Shown: piece by piece, positions 1-12,731 of the stretch
Position numbering within the stretch: position 1 is the stretch's first letter
How the letters are laid out: each line of letters begins with the position of its first letter
Source: Takakia lepidozioides
Lineage: Eukaryota > Streptophyta > Takakiopsida > Takakiales > Takakiaceae
Direction: 5' to 3'
NCBI GenBank assembly: GCA_030704615.1
Contig: CM060731.1
Span: 78,534,756 to 78,598,755 of the forward strand
Length of the DNA stretch: 64,000 nucleotides
Made by a program: the position numbers and the translations under genes
The notes under the pieces: generated by a model
The model's database searches: none
Told to the model about the DNA's origin: nothing
What the model saw: only the letters and a program-made list of their open reading frames with translations

Positions 1-1100
1 CCCCCAGTCTCCGGATATCACGTACAACAGTAACAAAAACCCTAGACTGTACAAACGCACAGACGAACGATCGCCCAGCCTGCGTTGCTTGCAACAAGCA
101 ACCCGACTGAGACAGGGGCTACGATACAAATCCTCCCACAGATCCCACACAAAACTGCATCGATGCTGAAAATCCCACCAGATCCTCAATTAAGCTATAC
201 ATCCTCAATCCTCAATCCTCGATCCAGAAAGACGTCCACAGATGTGCGGAAATCCTCCCCATTCCATTCCATTCTCTAAAATCTTTCACACAGCACTGCC
301 CCACCAGGGATGCGAGATGCATGGCAAGTACTTACCAGCATGCCTGGAAGAGAGAAAGGTAGCACGCCAGTCAGCGACCGCGGTCGTCCGCGGCTGCCGC
401 GCGGTTGATGTGGCTTTCCTCGTTTTTTTTTTTTCCCCCTCGTATTCAAACTTCAACGTACTTTTTTCTTAAAATCAAAAATCGAACAGCAAAAAAAAAA
501 CACAGCGAAATCAGCATTTTTTTTAAAAAGAACAGCGAAAATCGGAAAATAAGAAACGGCCCCATAATTAGAGAAGGTGAATAGGGAGTTACCTAGTACA
601 CAGACGAAAGACATCCGTGTTGGATGAACGTTGTCGCTTACGAATGAAAATACCCCTCGTTTGAGAAAGGTAGGAAGACGGAGGCGAAGAAGAGAGCTTA
701 GGCATGGCGAAGAGGTCGAGAGCAGCAGGGGGGCCCTGCTGTCGTTTGCGTGCGGACCATGCAACCCTGGACTAAGTTACTTAGTGCAGGGTCTGCAGCC
801 ACATTTGGTACTTTTGCCGCTGCGTTTTTCGTTCAAACGTGGCGGTGGTAGATTTTATTTCGACTATGCAGGGGTATGATGGACTAATGTATGTCTGAGA
901 GCTCTGGTCGAGTTTCACATCTTGTGACACAGAGGACAATCTTGCAGCTTCACAAGGAAAAATGACTGTAAATAGGTCACATATAGAATGGTTTTAGCTC
1001 CTTCTGTGAATCTCTCTGGTTTCATCTGCTCTTGCCTTTTTTCTGGTGTCCCTGGCCCTTGGTTGTCGGTTCCACCTCCGTAATCTTCTTGTGCTGGTGC
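1..1100. other. 5' flank and leader of capping enzyme gene
   Basis: No conserved protein is visible. The stretch holds homopolymer T and A runs (about 422-540), then purine-rich sequence with a 23-codon open frame at 704-775 that could act as an upstream ORF if transcribed. On the minus strand, 1-400 contains a GTAAGT-like donor near 350, so a divergent leader to the left is possible but unproven. Confidence 0.4.
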
Positions 1101-4100
1101 ATGGAGGGGCCGATGGATCTGAATGTTGCCCCATCGACGGACGAAGATGAAGATGAGAGACAGGAATCTGCTGTTGACACTATGCGCCGGGTGTGTTCCC
1201 CTGTGCCTCACTGTGACTATGTAGGGTAATGTCATGTATGTTTTGCTTCAGTTGAACTGTATTGGACAGTTTCCTTGACAGCAGGTGGTTTTTGGTCCGA
1301 CTTCAATTCTTGTAAAAGTTCCGTCAGCATTCATGTGGGTCGCAAAACAGTATTGTAGAGCTAAGTTACTTTCTAACTTAACTTGCTCCAGAGGTTTTTC
1401 CTTTCCTATCCGCCTGTCTTTTCGGACAGAAGCCCCCTCGTCCGACACCGTTCTTGAATTTCGGTTTAGGTCTCATCTTTCTCCGTGTTCTCAACAGTAG
1501 TCCTCAGACTTCTTAAACTCTCACCGTTGTCCTCGTCTGCTGCGTTAATTTACCTCCTCGGCGTGGTTGCCATGTCGAGACCATTACCTTGCTCTTGTGG
1601 CGCCTTGTGTAGGGCCATTGTTGTACTGAATATCTTCAAAGTGTTTTCTTCAGTAGTTTGTACCCGTACAGAACCCTAAACCCCTAAGTTTAGCTGGAGC
1701 AATGCAGTCACACTCATGCTTTTAAGCGTTCGTCATTAAGTCCTGGACCCTATGTGGAGAGTGCGAGGATTTCGACAATGACTATACCATACACGTGCAG
1801 GAAAGAGCGGAGCGGATGCTCAGAATGAAACGTCAGCGTGAAGAAGAAGGCTCAGAGGACAAGACCACCAAAATTTCAAAACCATCTTTCCCTACACCTG
1901 CAGGCAAGCCTAACGAGAGGCTCCGGTCTGTGGGACCTATACCTGAAGGTATCTTCAAGCATCTTGCAAGATGAGTGAAAGAGAGGTGGAGAAAAGGTGT
2001 CCATTCAGTATTGATGTGCAGACATTTGGGTTGTATGTTAAGCTCTGAATTTCCCGTCCAGTAGTAGATGGTTATTAAACAATAAGAGGGGAGCTGTGTT
2101 ATAACCACAGTGATTCGGAAGGAGTCCTTATGCATTGGCTTGCATTCAGCTGTCAAATGTCTAGATCGATTACAGTGCATGTTGAACTGTGTTGATGACG
2201 GAGGTTGTGTGTTTTTCCAGGATGGATGGATTGTCCTGCTTCTGGAGAGCCTATTGCAGGTTTGATTCCATCAAAAGTTCCACTGGGTGAATCATTCAAC
2301 GAGGTCATTGATGCTGGCAAGCGTTACTCCCGTCTGCATGTGGTGCGACATCAACGAGCTGTAGGCCGTGAGGTCAGCTTTCTAGCTGTTATGAGCTGTG
2401 TGTGTGTGTGCCTGTGTGTGTGAGAGAGGGATGTGGAGTTGCGTGTCATAGTCTTATGGCCATGGAGTGTGCTGCCAATTGAAATGAACTATTCTATTCC
2501 TCCAGACATCAACTCAACCACGTAAGATAACATTAGATTGCCACATACTATGATCGGTAAATGTATCGCCTAACTTGCTTCAAGTGTAAAGTTGGTGCCT
2601 ATAACCTAGCTGACCACAAAGTATAATCCCGTTAATCAACCTGTGAGCTTTGTGAGGCCAGTTTAAGTTTAGTTATGTTTATACATCCACTTGTCCTCCC
2701 CCTGTTGTCTATTTGTTTCTCAGACCTTGTTGTATACACTGCTTGGTATCAGGTGGCAATGGTGATTGACCTTACAAATACATCCCGCTACTACAATGCA
2801 AATGAATGGACAAATTCAGGCGTCAAATATGTGAAGGTGCTTACAGTTTGCTTTGTGTTTATACATGATTGGTGACATGGTTCTGAGGTTGGGGTTCTAG
2901 GTAGAAACTCAGACACTTGATGAGTGCCTTTGCAGGTTGCTTGCCGAGGCCGTGATGAAGTTCCAGACAACGAATCAGTGAATACTTTTGTGTACGAAGT
3001 ATGTCTACAACCTCCTTCCTTTCCAGATATGAGTGGCAATGCATATATGTTTATTGTAGACATCTCCAGGTCTCAGATGATTCTGTTAAAGAGACTGTAG
3101 TACTTGTCCACTTCCTCTGAAATAGCTGTAGTCTGCAGATGGTTTTCTGTATTTTTAGTTCCATAAGCTTGTGGGATTTGGTACAGGTTTTGCGGTTCTT
3201 TCATCAGCAACAAGCAAAAGGTGCATTGGCTGGTAACAAGTATATACTGGTGCACTGTACTCATGGCCACAATCGCACAGGCTTTATGATTGTTCACTTC
3301 CTAATGCGCACGCAGTGCTCCACTGTTGACCAGGTTCTTCCTGCTCTTTGCACCTCTCTGGTTAACTTCATAAATAGCTGTTTGCAAGCAACGGAGAGGA
3401 AAATACGTTGCCAGTTGAGGATCAGGAGTGCCTGATAGGCATTCAACAAACCTTGAGCAAGAAATGAAGAGAAAAGGGAAACTATGTCTTTCTGTCGGGC
3501 TTTCTGTCTGAGTATTTGTTTTGTGACTTCCACAGGCAATTCAATTGTTTGCACAAGCAAGACCTCCTGGCATCTACAAGCAGGACTACATTGATAGTCT
3601 TTTTACCTTCTACCATGAGCACAGATCACAGTCGCTCATTTCTCCCCGCACTCCTGAATGGAAAAGGCCTGCAACCGTTGATCTGAATGGTGTTGCCAGT
3701 GGTGATCCTGATGATGATGACGACGATGATGGTGGCATTTTGGCTGCACTGCAGGTGCGTGGATTTGGTAGGAGAGGACTTTGTGTGATTCCAAGGTATT
3801 ACTGGTGTTGTGTGGCATATTGACATTTTGTGGGTAGTCTAACGATTGCAGTGCTGAGGTAGATTATGGTTTGTAGAAAGCATAATGTCACATGAGCTGG
3901 ATTGAGGGCACAGGAGGAGGATCCAAAACCAATGACAAATGATGATGTGTTGGGGGATGCAATCCCTGAGGAGCAGCAGCGGGAAATGCAGAGCATGTGT
4001 TGCTGGGGCCTTGGCGTGGTGAGTGACCATTTCTCTTATGTGTTCCACTGTTCACAGTGACAAGCTATGGAGATAGTCAGGGTTGTTCAAATGTGTGACT

Positions 4101-7100
4101 AGTGTATCTACTTTAACTTTAACCGAATTAGATACTCCATCTCTCTTCTCGGGTTTGTGGCTTGAGAGAATTCTGGAAAGGTCACGAAGTTCAAGTTTGG
4201 TGTTGCTGTGTCTTTTGGTTGAAGTTATTGGCTGGACTGTTGTTGCTTGGCCACGTCTCCCCGTGTGTAGAACTAGTCTCTTGTCCCATATTTCAGTGTA
4301 GGGCAAACAACAAGTTTGAGGTTTCCCTGCAGCAGTTGGAGTCAGCCAGTGGGTTTTTGGGGATAGAAGATGGCTGCTTATGTATGGAGATGATGCAATG
4401 GGCAGGGCAGGCAGCGTTGGTTTCCAGGGGGTGGTGCTGCTTGTCTCATCAACACTCTTCTTTGATAGTCCCTTGCGCTGACACCTGCCTATGTTTCATC
4501 GGCTTGGGCAGCCTCAGCAAGGTCGTGGGGGAGGAACTCTTCACTTTCCAGGATCCCAGCCAGTGTCCTTGGACAGGTTTGTCTCCTTCGCCCCATCCCT
4601 CTCCTCCCCTTCATTCTGCCAAACATATCTACTGATTGTCATGGAGAGGGAGGAGATTAAGAGCCAAATGGAGGGAGTTGGGCGGAATAATTTCTTATGT
4701 ATGTTGTACTTTGGACAAACAAGTTGCATTTGCTTTTACTAGAGTGTATAAGATGTACTGCATATGATTGTTTTTCATTTAAATTCTAGACCATAGATCC
4801 TGTACCTAAGGTTACAAATTCTTCACATCCTCTTGTGGGTCTTGTAATGCCGCACATAAATGAATAACAAGTCATATAAATATCTTCTTTTTACAACAAT
4901 TGACACCCTGCAGAATGGGAGATGATCTCTAAAGGTCCTGAACATGGAAATTCTAGATAGTACTAATCAATTATGGAGTTGTGGGAGGGTATCCTCTCAA
5001 TATTGGACCGTGGTTATTCTTAAATCAAGCACATGAAATTATCCTATTGAGGACTGGTAGTTTCTGAATATGAAGTTGCAGAGCTTGTTAGATGAGCCAC
5101 CAAGAGCATGAGAAATTTATTGTGTCTGGTTGGGTGTGGGCAGGAATAATTTGCAATTGTTGAGGCAAAAGTACTATTATGCCACCTGGAAAGCAGATGG
5201 AACACGCTACATGATGCTTGTCACGAGGGATGGCTGCTATTTGATTGACCGGAACTTCCGATTTAGACGCGTGCAACTCCGATTTCCTGTAAAGGTGTCA
5301 TTGCTTTTCCTCTTCTCTATTCTTTGCTTAACCCTCAGCTTCATGATTTCTTTTCGCTGAGGACTCTGCTAAGCAGCTTCTGAACCGTCTCAGGCCAGTT
5401 TGTAGAAATCAAAAGCACAATAGCTGAACAGGGATGTTGGGCAGGGTATTATGTCCAAGGAAACCCCAGCAGAAACTCAGCATCTGACACTGCTTGATGG
5501 CGAGATGGTGATTGATAAATTGCCTGATACTGGCGAGTTCAAGCGGCGATATCTGGTCTATGACCTCATGATGCTCAAAGGAAAACCGCTTGTCAAGGTA
5601 CCTTCTTGAAGAAGCAAAAGCAAAGTGATAGTATAGATACAAAAGGCTGGGAAGTACTTTTGTAAAAGAATGTAGGTGACATGTAGATTGTGGGTGATGG
5701 ATGTGGTATACACTGTCATATTGGTAAACCTAATTTCTACGACATCTTACCTATCCTGGACCATGTAGAAGAGCAATCCAAGTGGAGTTTACTGGCATCC
5801 TATACATTTATTGGCTAACTTACAACAGAGGTATGAATAGAAAGTTGAGGGTTGTAGCCTCCTAAGGTCTGTGACAACTAGTACCTAGCAAAGGACTCGC
5901 GTGAATCAGGTGCAGTGCCCATTTTTTAAGCATGTGTTGTCCTAGGATGGGTAAAAAATTGGAACATTGGGCCCAGAGGCCATAATTCTGTTGGCTTCAT
6001 GATGGCTGGCTTGTGTGGCTCTGCTACACTCGTTGTCAGGAGGCCCTTGAGCAACAGGCAGGTACTTTGAAAGCTAAGAGGTTGCTTCTGAGTCTCAGTT
6101 AAAGACTATTAGGGAACACCTTAAACTTTCATATTCCAGGAGGGCAGAGGGGATTTGCTCTTAGCAGATCTGGTCCTAATGTTGTCCTCTATCACTCAGG
6201 ATTTCACAATCCATTTCTGCAGATGCCCATACATTTGCAGCTTCAATTACATTACTCACTTCCTTATCTATGGAAGTGACTGCTGGATATTACTAAATTG
6301 GGTTGTTTCTGAGGCATGCAGGCGCAGTTTCATGAGAGGTGGAAGATGATTGAGAAGGAGGTGTGTGAGCCTCGTCTGCAAGATGCTGCAGCCCTTAAAA
6401 ATATCTATAACTCTCAGATGGAGCCTTTTTCGGTTTGTTTCTACTTTTTTTCCGTGACATTGGTTATGAGCCACATCACTTGTATTTTATAGTTTTACTG
6501 ATTCAGGATCCTCGCACCTGATGCATATTATGAGGTTTTTTGTTGAATTTGTTTGAGTGCTTTATCTACCCTATTAAAGCCCTATTATCGAAATAAAGCA
6601 TTCTTATGGAGAAGCAATTCTATTTAATTAGTTTGGTAGGGTGTGGGACGACCTTGCACAGTACTTGAAGCACACCTTGTGACGTTGTTGATCCCACTTG
6701 CAATTTCAGATTTCTAAACATACGTAACCTTCAGAAGCAGCTTAGGGAGGACTGTAAATCAAAAAGTCTGCTGGGCCTAACCAGTTCATACCGAGGGCAT
6801 TTTGTACCTATGAGATTCATGTATTTAAATAAGTATTTTTAACTCCAACACTATCTGCAGGTGAGACGAAAGAACTTTTGGATGCTTTCAACGACTGAGA
6901 AGCTCCTTCGTCAATTCATTCCTGGGCTCCCTCACGAGGCAGATGGCCTCATATTCCAGGTATCTCCTACCACCCTGCTGATGTGTTCCTCCCTTCTTAT
7001 CTCTTTGGACTCCCAGCATGTGAGCCTAGATGCAGTGTATAATTTTCTAAATTGTTGGTGGTGTTTTTCCTGATTTCAGGGTTGGGAGGATCCATATGTG

Positions 7101-8221
7101 CCACGCACTCACGAGGGTCTTCTTAAGTGGAAATATGCCCACATGAATTCAGTTGATTTTGTCCTGAAGGTTTACTTTCTCATGCACTGTTTTCCCTTTG
7201 TAAATTGCCCTCATCCTTAGGGCTTATGGTTACTTACCTACAAAGCATTGAAGCTGCTGTGATGTTGGTTCATCTATCCTCTAAACTCCTTTTAAATTTG
7301 TTTGTTAAAAGAGTTGGTTGATAGATTTCACCATAGATATCTGTAGGTTTCTCCTAAATTGTATAAATTTGTGGTCATTATCTAGACCTAGTTGACAGAC
7401 TTTTCTTATGGGTGGATACAGCAACTCTCTCATGTTTGGAAAGATTGAGATATTGGCTTTGGTTCATGCAGGTTTCGCCCACTGGAACACAGTATTATCT
7501 CCTATTGATGGAAAAGGGAGGGAAGTTAAAACAGCTTGATCACGCAAAAGTCATATTTCCAGGTAGGTGATACCTTGTTTGTGTTCTAATGGATGTTAAG
7601 GCTGGATGTTGAGGCAGGCTGGCTGGCTGATTGTTCTGGTGCCGTTGGTGTTTGGTGGCAGAGGGACAGGATGTTGGGAGCATGTCTGGCAAGGTGATTG
7701 AGTGTGGCTACATTCGTGAATCTGAGACCTGGAGCTTCATGCGTATCCGCTATGACAAGGAAAAACCCAATGCATACCATGTCTACCTCAAGGTCTGTGC
7801 ATGTCCTGTGGATTTTCTGTACTCTCAGCAGCTAGGCTGGTAGATGCAGAGAGCAGAAGTCAAAGGGCTTCTTCGTACAGAGCCAACATGCTGTATGAGG
7901 CCGAGGAATGCATGGCTATGTCACTATTAGATGGTGAATTAGGGGCGTGCAGTGATGTCAACATTCTGATTACAGGTTCTTTCTAGCCTTTTACAAAAAT
8001 GAGACTATCTTTTCATGATTGGGGGGAAAACAAGGATCTTCCTGCTTTTGTTGGAGTTGTTGCCTGAAATGGAGGCTCTGACGCAGGTAATGGCAAGCAT
8101 CAAGGACAACATCACAGACGAAGTGTTAATGGCGGAAATTGAGGAGATAATCAAGTTGCCCTTATATATAGAGCGTATTGGACGTGACCAACAGCAGGGC
8201 CAGCATGCTCGTCGTCGGTGA
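1101..8221 (+). CDS. mRNA-capping enzyme (RNA 5'-triphosphatase / guanylyltransferase)
   Basis: Bifunctional nuclear enzyme that removes the gamma-phosphate of nascent mRNA and adds GMP to form the cap. Seventeen coding exons: 1101-1190, 1801-1948, 2221-2372, 2753-2836, 2936-2998, 3187-3333, 3536-3754, 3914-4018, 4512-4576, 5144-5288, 5445-5597, 6322-6432, 6861-6959, 7080-7169, 7472-7562, 7662-7792, 8087-8221. All introns are GT-AG and all phases agree, giving 675 codons. The N-terminal phosphatase domain has the active site HCTHGHNRTG (about residues 202-211). The guanylyltransferase motif I is KADGTR with the nucleotidyl lysine near residue 374, followed by LLDGEMV, EADGLIFQ and the C-terminal OB-fold part. 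An acidic Asp run separates the domains. The start may be 1101 or 1113; the latter gives MDLN, the usual plant start. The exon 8/9 junction is the least certain because the linker there is poorly conserved. Family assignment is firm. Confidence 0.95.
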
Positions 8222-9570
8222 CGGTTTTTTTGCTGTGTGGTTTATCTGACTGTGCACTGTTATGTACATTTTCTTGGATTGTGCTACAGCTTGATTACAG
8301 ACAGTTCAGATTTGTGTAGTAATCTGAGAAATGATGGGCTTAGCAGAGGCTTGTTATTTGTACTCCTTCCTGAGCTATTTTGGGATTTTTACATTTAAGG
8401 TTTACACTGTCAGAGGTAGATTTCTAAATTTTTACTTGTGCGGGTTTTCATCTCTGCATCAATCAAAGCTCATTAAGAATCAATCTTTAGTCAATCTGCA
8501 ATAGGCATTTTTTTTTTGCTTAGACAAAGAGCGTTCCTACCATTTGGGGCCAGACTCTTAAGGTTCTTGCTACACAATAAAACTGTACTGTCTTGTTGAT
8601 TCAAGGATGAGTTAAGACTTGAGTTAAGAAATCCATATGTTTCTACAGTGGGTCAATGCATCTAAAGTTGACTCTGTACATTGGACAGGATGATTTTTTT
8701 GAGTTGATGTCCCAGGGGCAGTATGTTGTAGGATCAGTGCCACATTTTTTTCATCAGGTTACATGTTGAGTGGACAGTAAATTCAGTAGTGTGATCATAA
8801 CATCCTGATGGATTACTGTTCTTTGTTATCCCAGTGCAGTTTTGATGCACGCCTAGTTGTTAGTAGATTGGGATAGCCTATGATCAAAAGGTCAGATCTT
8901 TTACCACTGTGAATGCAATTTGTTCTCACCGATATAAAAATCATTCATTTCTTCACTTGTGTGCTGAAACTCCTGAAGTCCACAGCGTTTTTACTCTTCA
9001 CTTGCATTGCCTGGACTTCAGACAACTCTCTGACGTGCTGACCTCCTGTGATTATAGTGTGATTTGCCATCACAGTGCTCATAGCAATCTGCATACTGGT
9101 ACCATTGCAGAATTTGGGAAGTAACAAGCATCCTTTCTCTGCGTGGGGTGCCATGTGAGCACATGCAGTACTCCTTCATCCATTGCTCTTGTTACAAGCT
9201 CTCAAAGATTATCATGACGCTTTCCAAAGACACTCTCGAGTCAGTCATGAGGACAGCTCTCATCGAGGACCCCTAGGGACATATCCATTATAACCGTGAA
9301 TGAAGAGTACTAGAGAAGAAAGTGGAGGTGGGAACAGCTGCAAGATTGCTCCTGCCTTCATTGCTGGCACCACCTTCCACTCTGCTGTGTGAGGCATCTG
9401 CAGCAGCTTCTGATTTCCTGAGAACTTCCTCTTCCATGTCTTCCACAACCTGCCAATCAATTTCCGGACACAATCACTTTCTGAAGCTTACAGGCATATC
9501 TAAACTCACCCATATCGAAAGCTATGCTCTGTTTCAGTGATAGATCAGAAGTTCTCTAGAAATTGGAGAC
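8222..9570. other. 3' region of capping enzyme and intergenic
   Basis: No recognisable gene. An AATAAA at 8576-8581 lies about 355 bases after the capping enzyme stop and is a candidate polyadenylation signal. Short open frames at 8909-9124 and 9322-9540 have no recognisable content. Confidence 0.4.
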
Positions 9571-10494
9571 TTAATTTGTGAGAGACTGAGAGAATTCGGA
9601 CGAAATCTTCATCTGAGATGCGTGTACCTGACGCGCCTCTGAAGCATGAGAAGGGTTGAGGGAGGAGGGCAAGATTTCGAGCAGACGCAGCTTGGTGCGC
9701 TCCACTGCGTCCCGCGTGGTGGAGTAGACCTCCTTGAGGCTTGCCTCCAGGGACCGCCGGGCCGCCTCCAGGGCTTCAGCGGGGACCTGCAACGCTGCTA
9801 GCCTCTCCATCACACGATCCCGCAGTTGCACCAGTGTATCGCCCACCTCTACTGCCACGCCCTTGGTGGCCTCCACTACACCGGCTCTACTAGTGCCGGT
9901 CTGCTCATCATCCTCATCAGTTTTCGTATCCTCTCTGGCCGACGGCGACTCATCACCACTCGCTCCCCAAAATCGAACACCCCTTGCCGAAAGCCTTGCT
10001 GAAGAGGACCTGGCACTGTTACTGGAATCTAGTTCTTGCCATCTCATGGCGCCTGCCACGTTGTTGAGCTTAATTTCACTGGTTTTATCGCTGGGCTGCA
10101 GAACGCGAGTGACGGCTTGTGGGGAGTACAAGCTACCCATGTCGGATCCTTCAAGAGGCCCGATTTCTAGATGAACAGCCCATTCGGGGGAATAAAAGCT
10201 TCCTATTTCAGATCTCTTATGAGGCGGCCCGTCCGACTCTCTTTGTGACTGGTTCTTCTCGCCGGTGAGGCTAGTTCTTGGACAAGGATCTGTAGCGGAT
10301 TCTGGTGAATACTGTAAGCTACCCATTCCAGATTTGTCATGAGCCGGCCCGTCAGACTTTGTAGTGCTTGGTAACTGCTTCTCGTTTCCAGTGTGGCTAG
10401 TATTTGGAGCACACGGTGCTCCCTCTGCTAGAGCAAAGGCGGCAGGGTTCTGCCCAGGAAAGTATACACTGGCCTGTCTACCCGGCTCCCTCAT
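9571..10494 (-). CDS. hypothetical protein, low-complexity N-half and helical C-terminus
   Basis: Uninterrupted 307-residue frame, unusually long for this window outside transposons. I do not recognise it. The N-terminal two thirds are rich in Ser, Pro, Gly and Glu and contain several spaced MGSLYSP-like or IGSFYSP-like repeats (roughly residues 55-130), so it is probably disordered. Residues about 205-290 are predicted-looking amphipathic helix, with runs such as LRDRVMERLAALQVPAEALE followed by TTRDAVERTKLRLLEIL. There is no signal peptide or membrane segment in this frame. The frame is open for only about nine codons upstream of the ATG. The preceding minus-strand frame (10478-10729) may be its first exon or a frameshifted N-terminus. 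It sits tail-to-tail with the capping enzyme. Function unknown. Confidence 0.55.
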   Translation of the reverse strand: MREPGRQASVYFPGQNPAAFALAEGAPCAPNTSHTGNEKQLPSTTKSDGPAHDKSGMGSLQYSPESATDPCPRTSLTGEKNQSQRESDGPPHKRSEIGSFYSPEWAVHLEIGPLEGSDMGSLYSPQAVTRVLQPSDKTSEIKLNNVAGAMRWQELDSSNSARSSSARLSARGVRFWGASGDESPSAREDTKTDEDDEQTGTSRAGVVEATKGVAVEVGDTLVQLRDRVMERLAALQVPAEALEAARRSLEASLKEVYSTTRDAVERTKLRLLEILPSSLNPSHASEARQVHASQMKISSEFSQSLTN

Positions 10495-10729
10495 TGTTTC
10501 GGTAGCGGTGTTCTACCAACAAAAGGACTATTGTTTCAACAGCTTCGTCCGCAAGCAGTCTGAAAGAAATTTTAGCGGCGGGGCGAATTGTCCTACACAG
10601 CTGCTGGAGAGCCCACGTTGCAAGAAGCATGGTAGCGATATTCCCTGACGCGCACACGTGTCTAGAGTTACCATTCTGAGTAAGCACGAAGTGAATCTTG
10701 CCATAAATCGAAGCTTTTGTCGACATCAA
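10478..10729 (-). CDS. possible N-terminal exon of the hypothetical gene
   Basis: An 83-codon frame immediately upstream of, and overlapping, the 307-residue frame. It begins with two Met codons and contains a hydrophobic stretch (SGNIATMLLATWALQQL) and a second one near its end (ETIVLLLVEHRY). The two frames differ by one base. A very short intron between a GT near 10520 and an AG near 10475, or an indel, could join them. No family was recognised; this is a guess from adjacency. Confidence 0.3.
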   Translation of the reverse strand: MMSTKASIYGKIHFVLTQNGNSRHVCASGNIATMLLATWALQQLCRTIRPAAKISFRLLADEAVETIVLLLVEHRYRNNEGAG

Positions 10730-11930
10730 TTGGGTGCAGCGTTTTTATTTTCATTTAAGAACTTCAGCCACGTTGGCTCCTGGCTGGCCTATGAGGAAGA
10801 TCAATTGGCGACTCTATGGCATGTGATCTCGAACAGGTGGCTACTGTCAAGAATGTTTGATGCGTTTTATGCGCACTCAACTCATGTAGTGTTCGGTTTG
10901 TGGGAGCGACAAGAGAGGTAATTTTTTCTAAGTAACAACGACACTGCATATTGCAAAGCCTAGCACAACTCTATGACTAATCTTGTCCAAGATCAGCAAC
11001 TCTGCTCAAAGCCTCATGTGCCAGTGCAAGAGGCGGTGCAAGTCTGCTTAAATGGAGATGCATGACACGGATACTAGGCGGGTAAGCGAAACCTAAATGA
11101 GAGTTCCCTCCATAGCTCGACCCCTTGGCGAAAGCGGGAAGAGTTTGAACCCAAGGCTTTGCTCTTTGTGCGCTGGTAGGGTGGTAGGGTTTCTAGAAAT
11201 CCATAGGCAAGAGCATCTAGATCTAACGAACCCAAATGACATGTGGCTCTTTCCCTGTGCGACAATTGTACAGACGACGTCTTCATTGCAGCGACATGAT
11301 GGCATTAGGGAGGGCAGTAATGCGAAACAGTGCCATATTTTAACCCATAATTCCTTTGTAAATTTCGTGAGGCCAATTTCTGGATCGAAAAGTGGCAAAA
11401 TTTCGCGCAATAAAAAAATGCTGATTGGGTGATTCAGGTATGTTTAAAGGAACGATTAAATCTTTTTGTATTTGGTTCGATCGCCTTGCAAAGAGAGAGA
11501 TGGGATTAAATAAAGATCAACACCTCGCTGTCTCTTCGTCTAACTAGGGTCTTTTGCGAATATCGCCTTTGTTTTTCGATCTACTGTGTGCGTGGATGGT
11601 TGAGCACGGTGGCATTAGTTGGTGTGGAGTAAGTTGGCAACTCTTAGGCATGCCTCCATCGCCCAATCTTTGTATCGATTGCTCTGTATTTCATTCTCTG
11701 AATGTCCGCCTTCCTGCTTACAAATCAGGCCCCTTAATTATAGTGAGACGAGATTTAGACTTTCAAAGTCACAGGCTCGCCAGAAGTTGAATCAATGCAC
11801 TGTGGCATCTTGATATAGTTTTTTAAAAGTTCAGGGACAAGCACACACATCCACCAAAGCAAAACCCAATTTCATCACATCAATATGCAGGCTGCACTTT
11901 TGTGTTTGTTCTGCATGGAGGGACGTGACT
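10730..11930. other. intergenic, nothing recognised
   Basis: Small open frames occur on both strands (for example 11093-11432), but none has a recognisable motif or paralogue in the window. It probably includes the promoter of the minus-strand hypothetical gene just above 10729. Confidence 0.3.
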
Positions 11931-11931
11931 T

Positions 11932-12115
11932 CCGCGTGAGCGTGAGCGTGAGAGCGTACGCTCACGCGGAGGTGATGTGGCGTGAGCGCAGGCTGACACC
12001 AGCTGATGTGGCGTGAGCGTGGGGTCGCGCTGACGTGGCGTGAGCCTGAGGCTGACGTGTCGTTATCCTGCCAACGTGGCAATCGTCTGAATGACGTGGC
12101 ATTTGGACAACTTGC
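11932..12115. repeat. GC-rich hairpin and ACGTGGC tandem motif cluster
   Basis: A perfect 12 bp inverted repeat (CCGCGTGAGCGT at 11932-11943 and its complement at 11958-11969) is followed by at least five imperfect copies of a TGACGTGGCGTGAGC-like unit up to about 12100. The ACGTGGC core matches the binding class of plant bZIP factors. The cluster lies just beyond the 3' end of the Mutator-like transposase gene, so it may be the subterminal region of that element instead of a host regulatory site. Confidence 0.5.
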
Positions 12116-12404
12116 CAGATGTCATGTCATCATAAACATATAGCACCTATAGCCGAGGGGCCTATAGTCGTGACATTCATTCATGCAAAACACCAGAAAT
12201 TAAAATGCAGAAACGACTTGTGAAAGCATTTGCATCCATTCCATTTATTTTCGAACGACTACACACAAGAAAGAAATGGCACACATTGCACAACATAATT
12301 GGAGGCTGCATTGGCATCAAATATATGAAGGGACATCAAGTTCAAGTTTCAACTCTTGTGAAATGCAGTAATGGAATTTGCAGTTGACCAAAGTGAAGAT
12401 GATG

Positions 12405-12731
12405 CTATGTGCTCCTATCCCGCTGCATAAGTGTATTCACCTCGTTGAAACTCATGGTGGCCTGGTGAATGAAGATGTCGCGTCTGGGATCACAAACCAT
12501 TCTGTTCAAGAAGATAAAATACAGATGTTTGCAGGGTATAAATTTGCCTGTCTTTCCCAAACTTGTTGTAAGCATGCCAACAAAATCAGGACAGGTGCAG
12601 TTGGGGAAATTTGAAACTGTGATGTCGTACAACCGGTCGTGCATAGCGAATGTGGAGGTCATCATAGTGTAGATTCGTCCATACCCTGGATGTGGAACTT
12701 CCGTAGTGCCTGTAACACGACCTTGAAGCAT
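12405..12731 (-). CDS. MULE transposase C-terminal SWIM zinc finger
   Basis: This 108-codon frame contains the SWIM pattern CxC...CxH (CTCPDF, then about 20 residues later CKH), which follows the DDE core in plant MULE and FAR1-type proteins. A TGA separates it from the preceding spacer frame, so in this copy it is either a separate exon or detached by mutation. Confidence 0.7.
   Translation of the reverse strand: MLQGRVTGTTEVPHPGYGRIYTMMTSTFAMHDRLYDITVSNFPNCTCPDFVGMLTTSLGKTGKFIPCKHLYFIFLNRMVCDPRRDIFIHQATMSFNEVNTLMQRDRST

Noticed and set aside
631-879. 82-codon frame upstream of the capping enzyme
   Set aside because: Arg-rich low complexity without homology; more likely part of an untranslated leader.
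1672-1690. CCCTAAA-like telomeric motif
   Set aside because: Barely more than one unit; no interstitial telomere array. It lies in intron 1.
4162-4635. 157-codon frame on the plus strand
   Set aside because: It overlaps intron 8 and exon 9 of the capping enzyme in a different frame from the conserved coding sequence.
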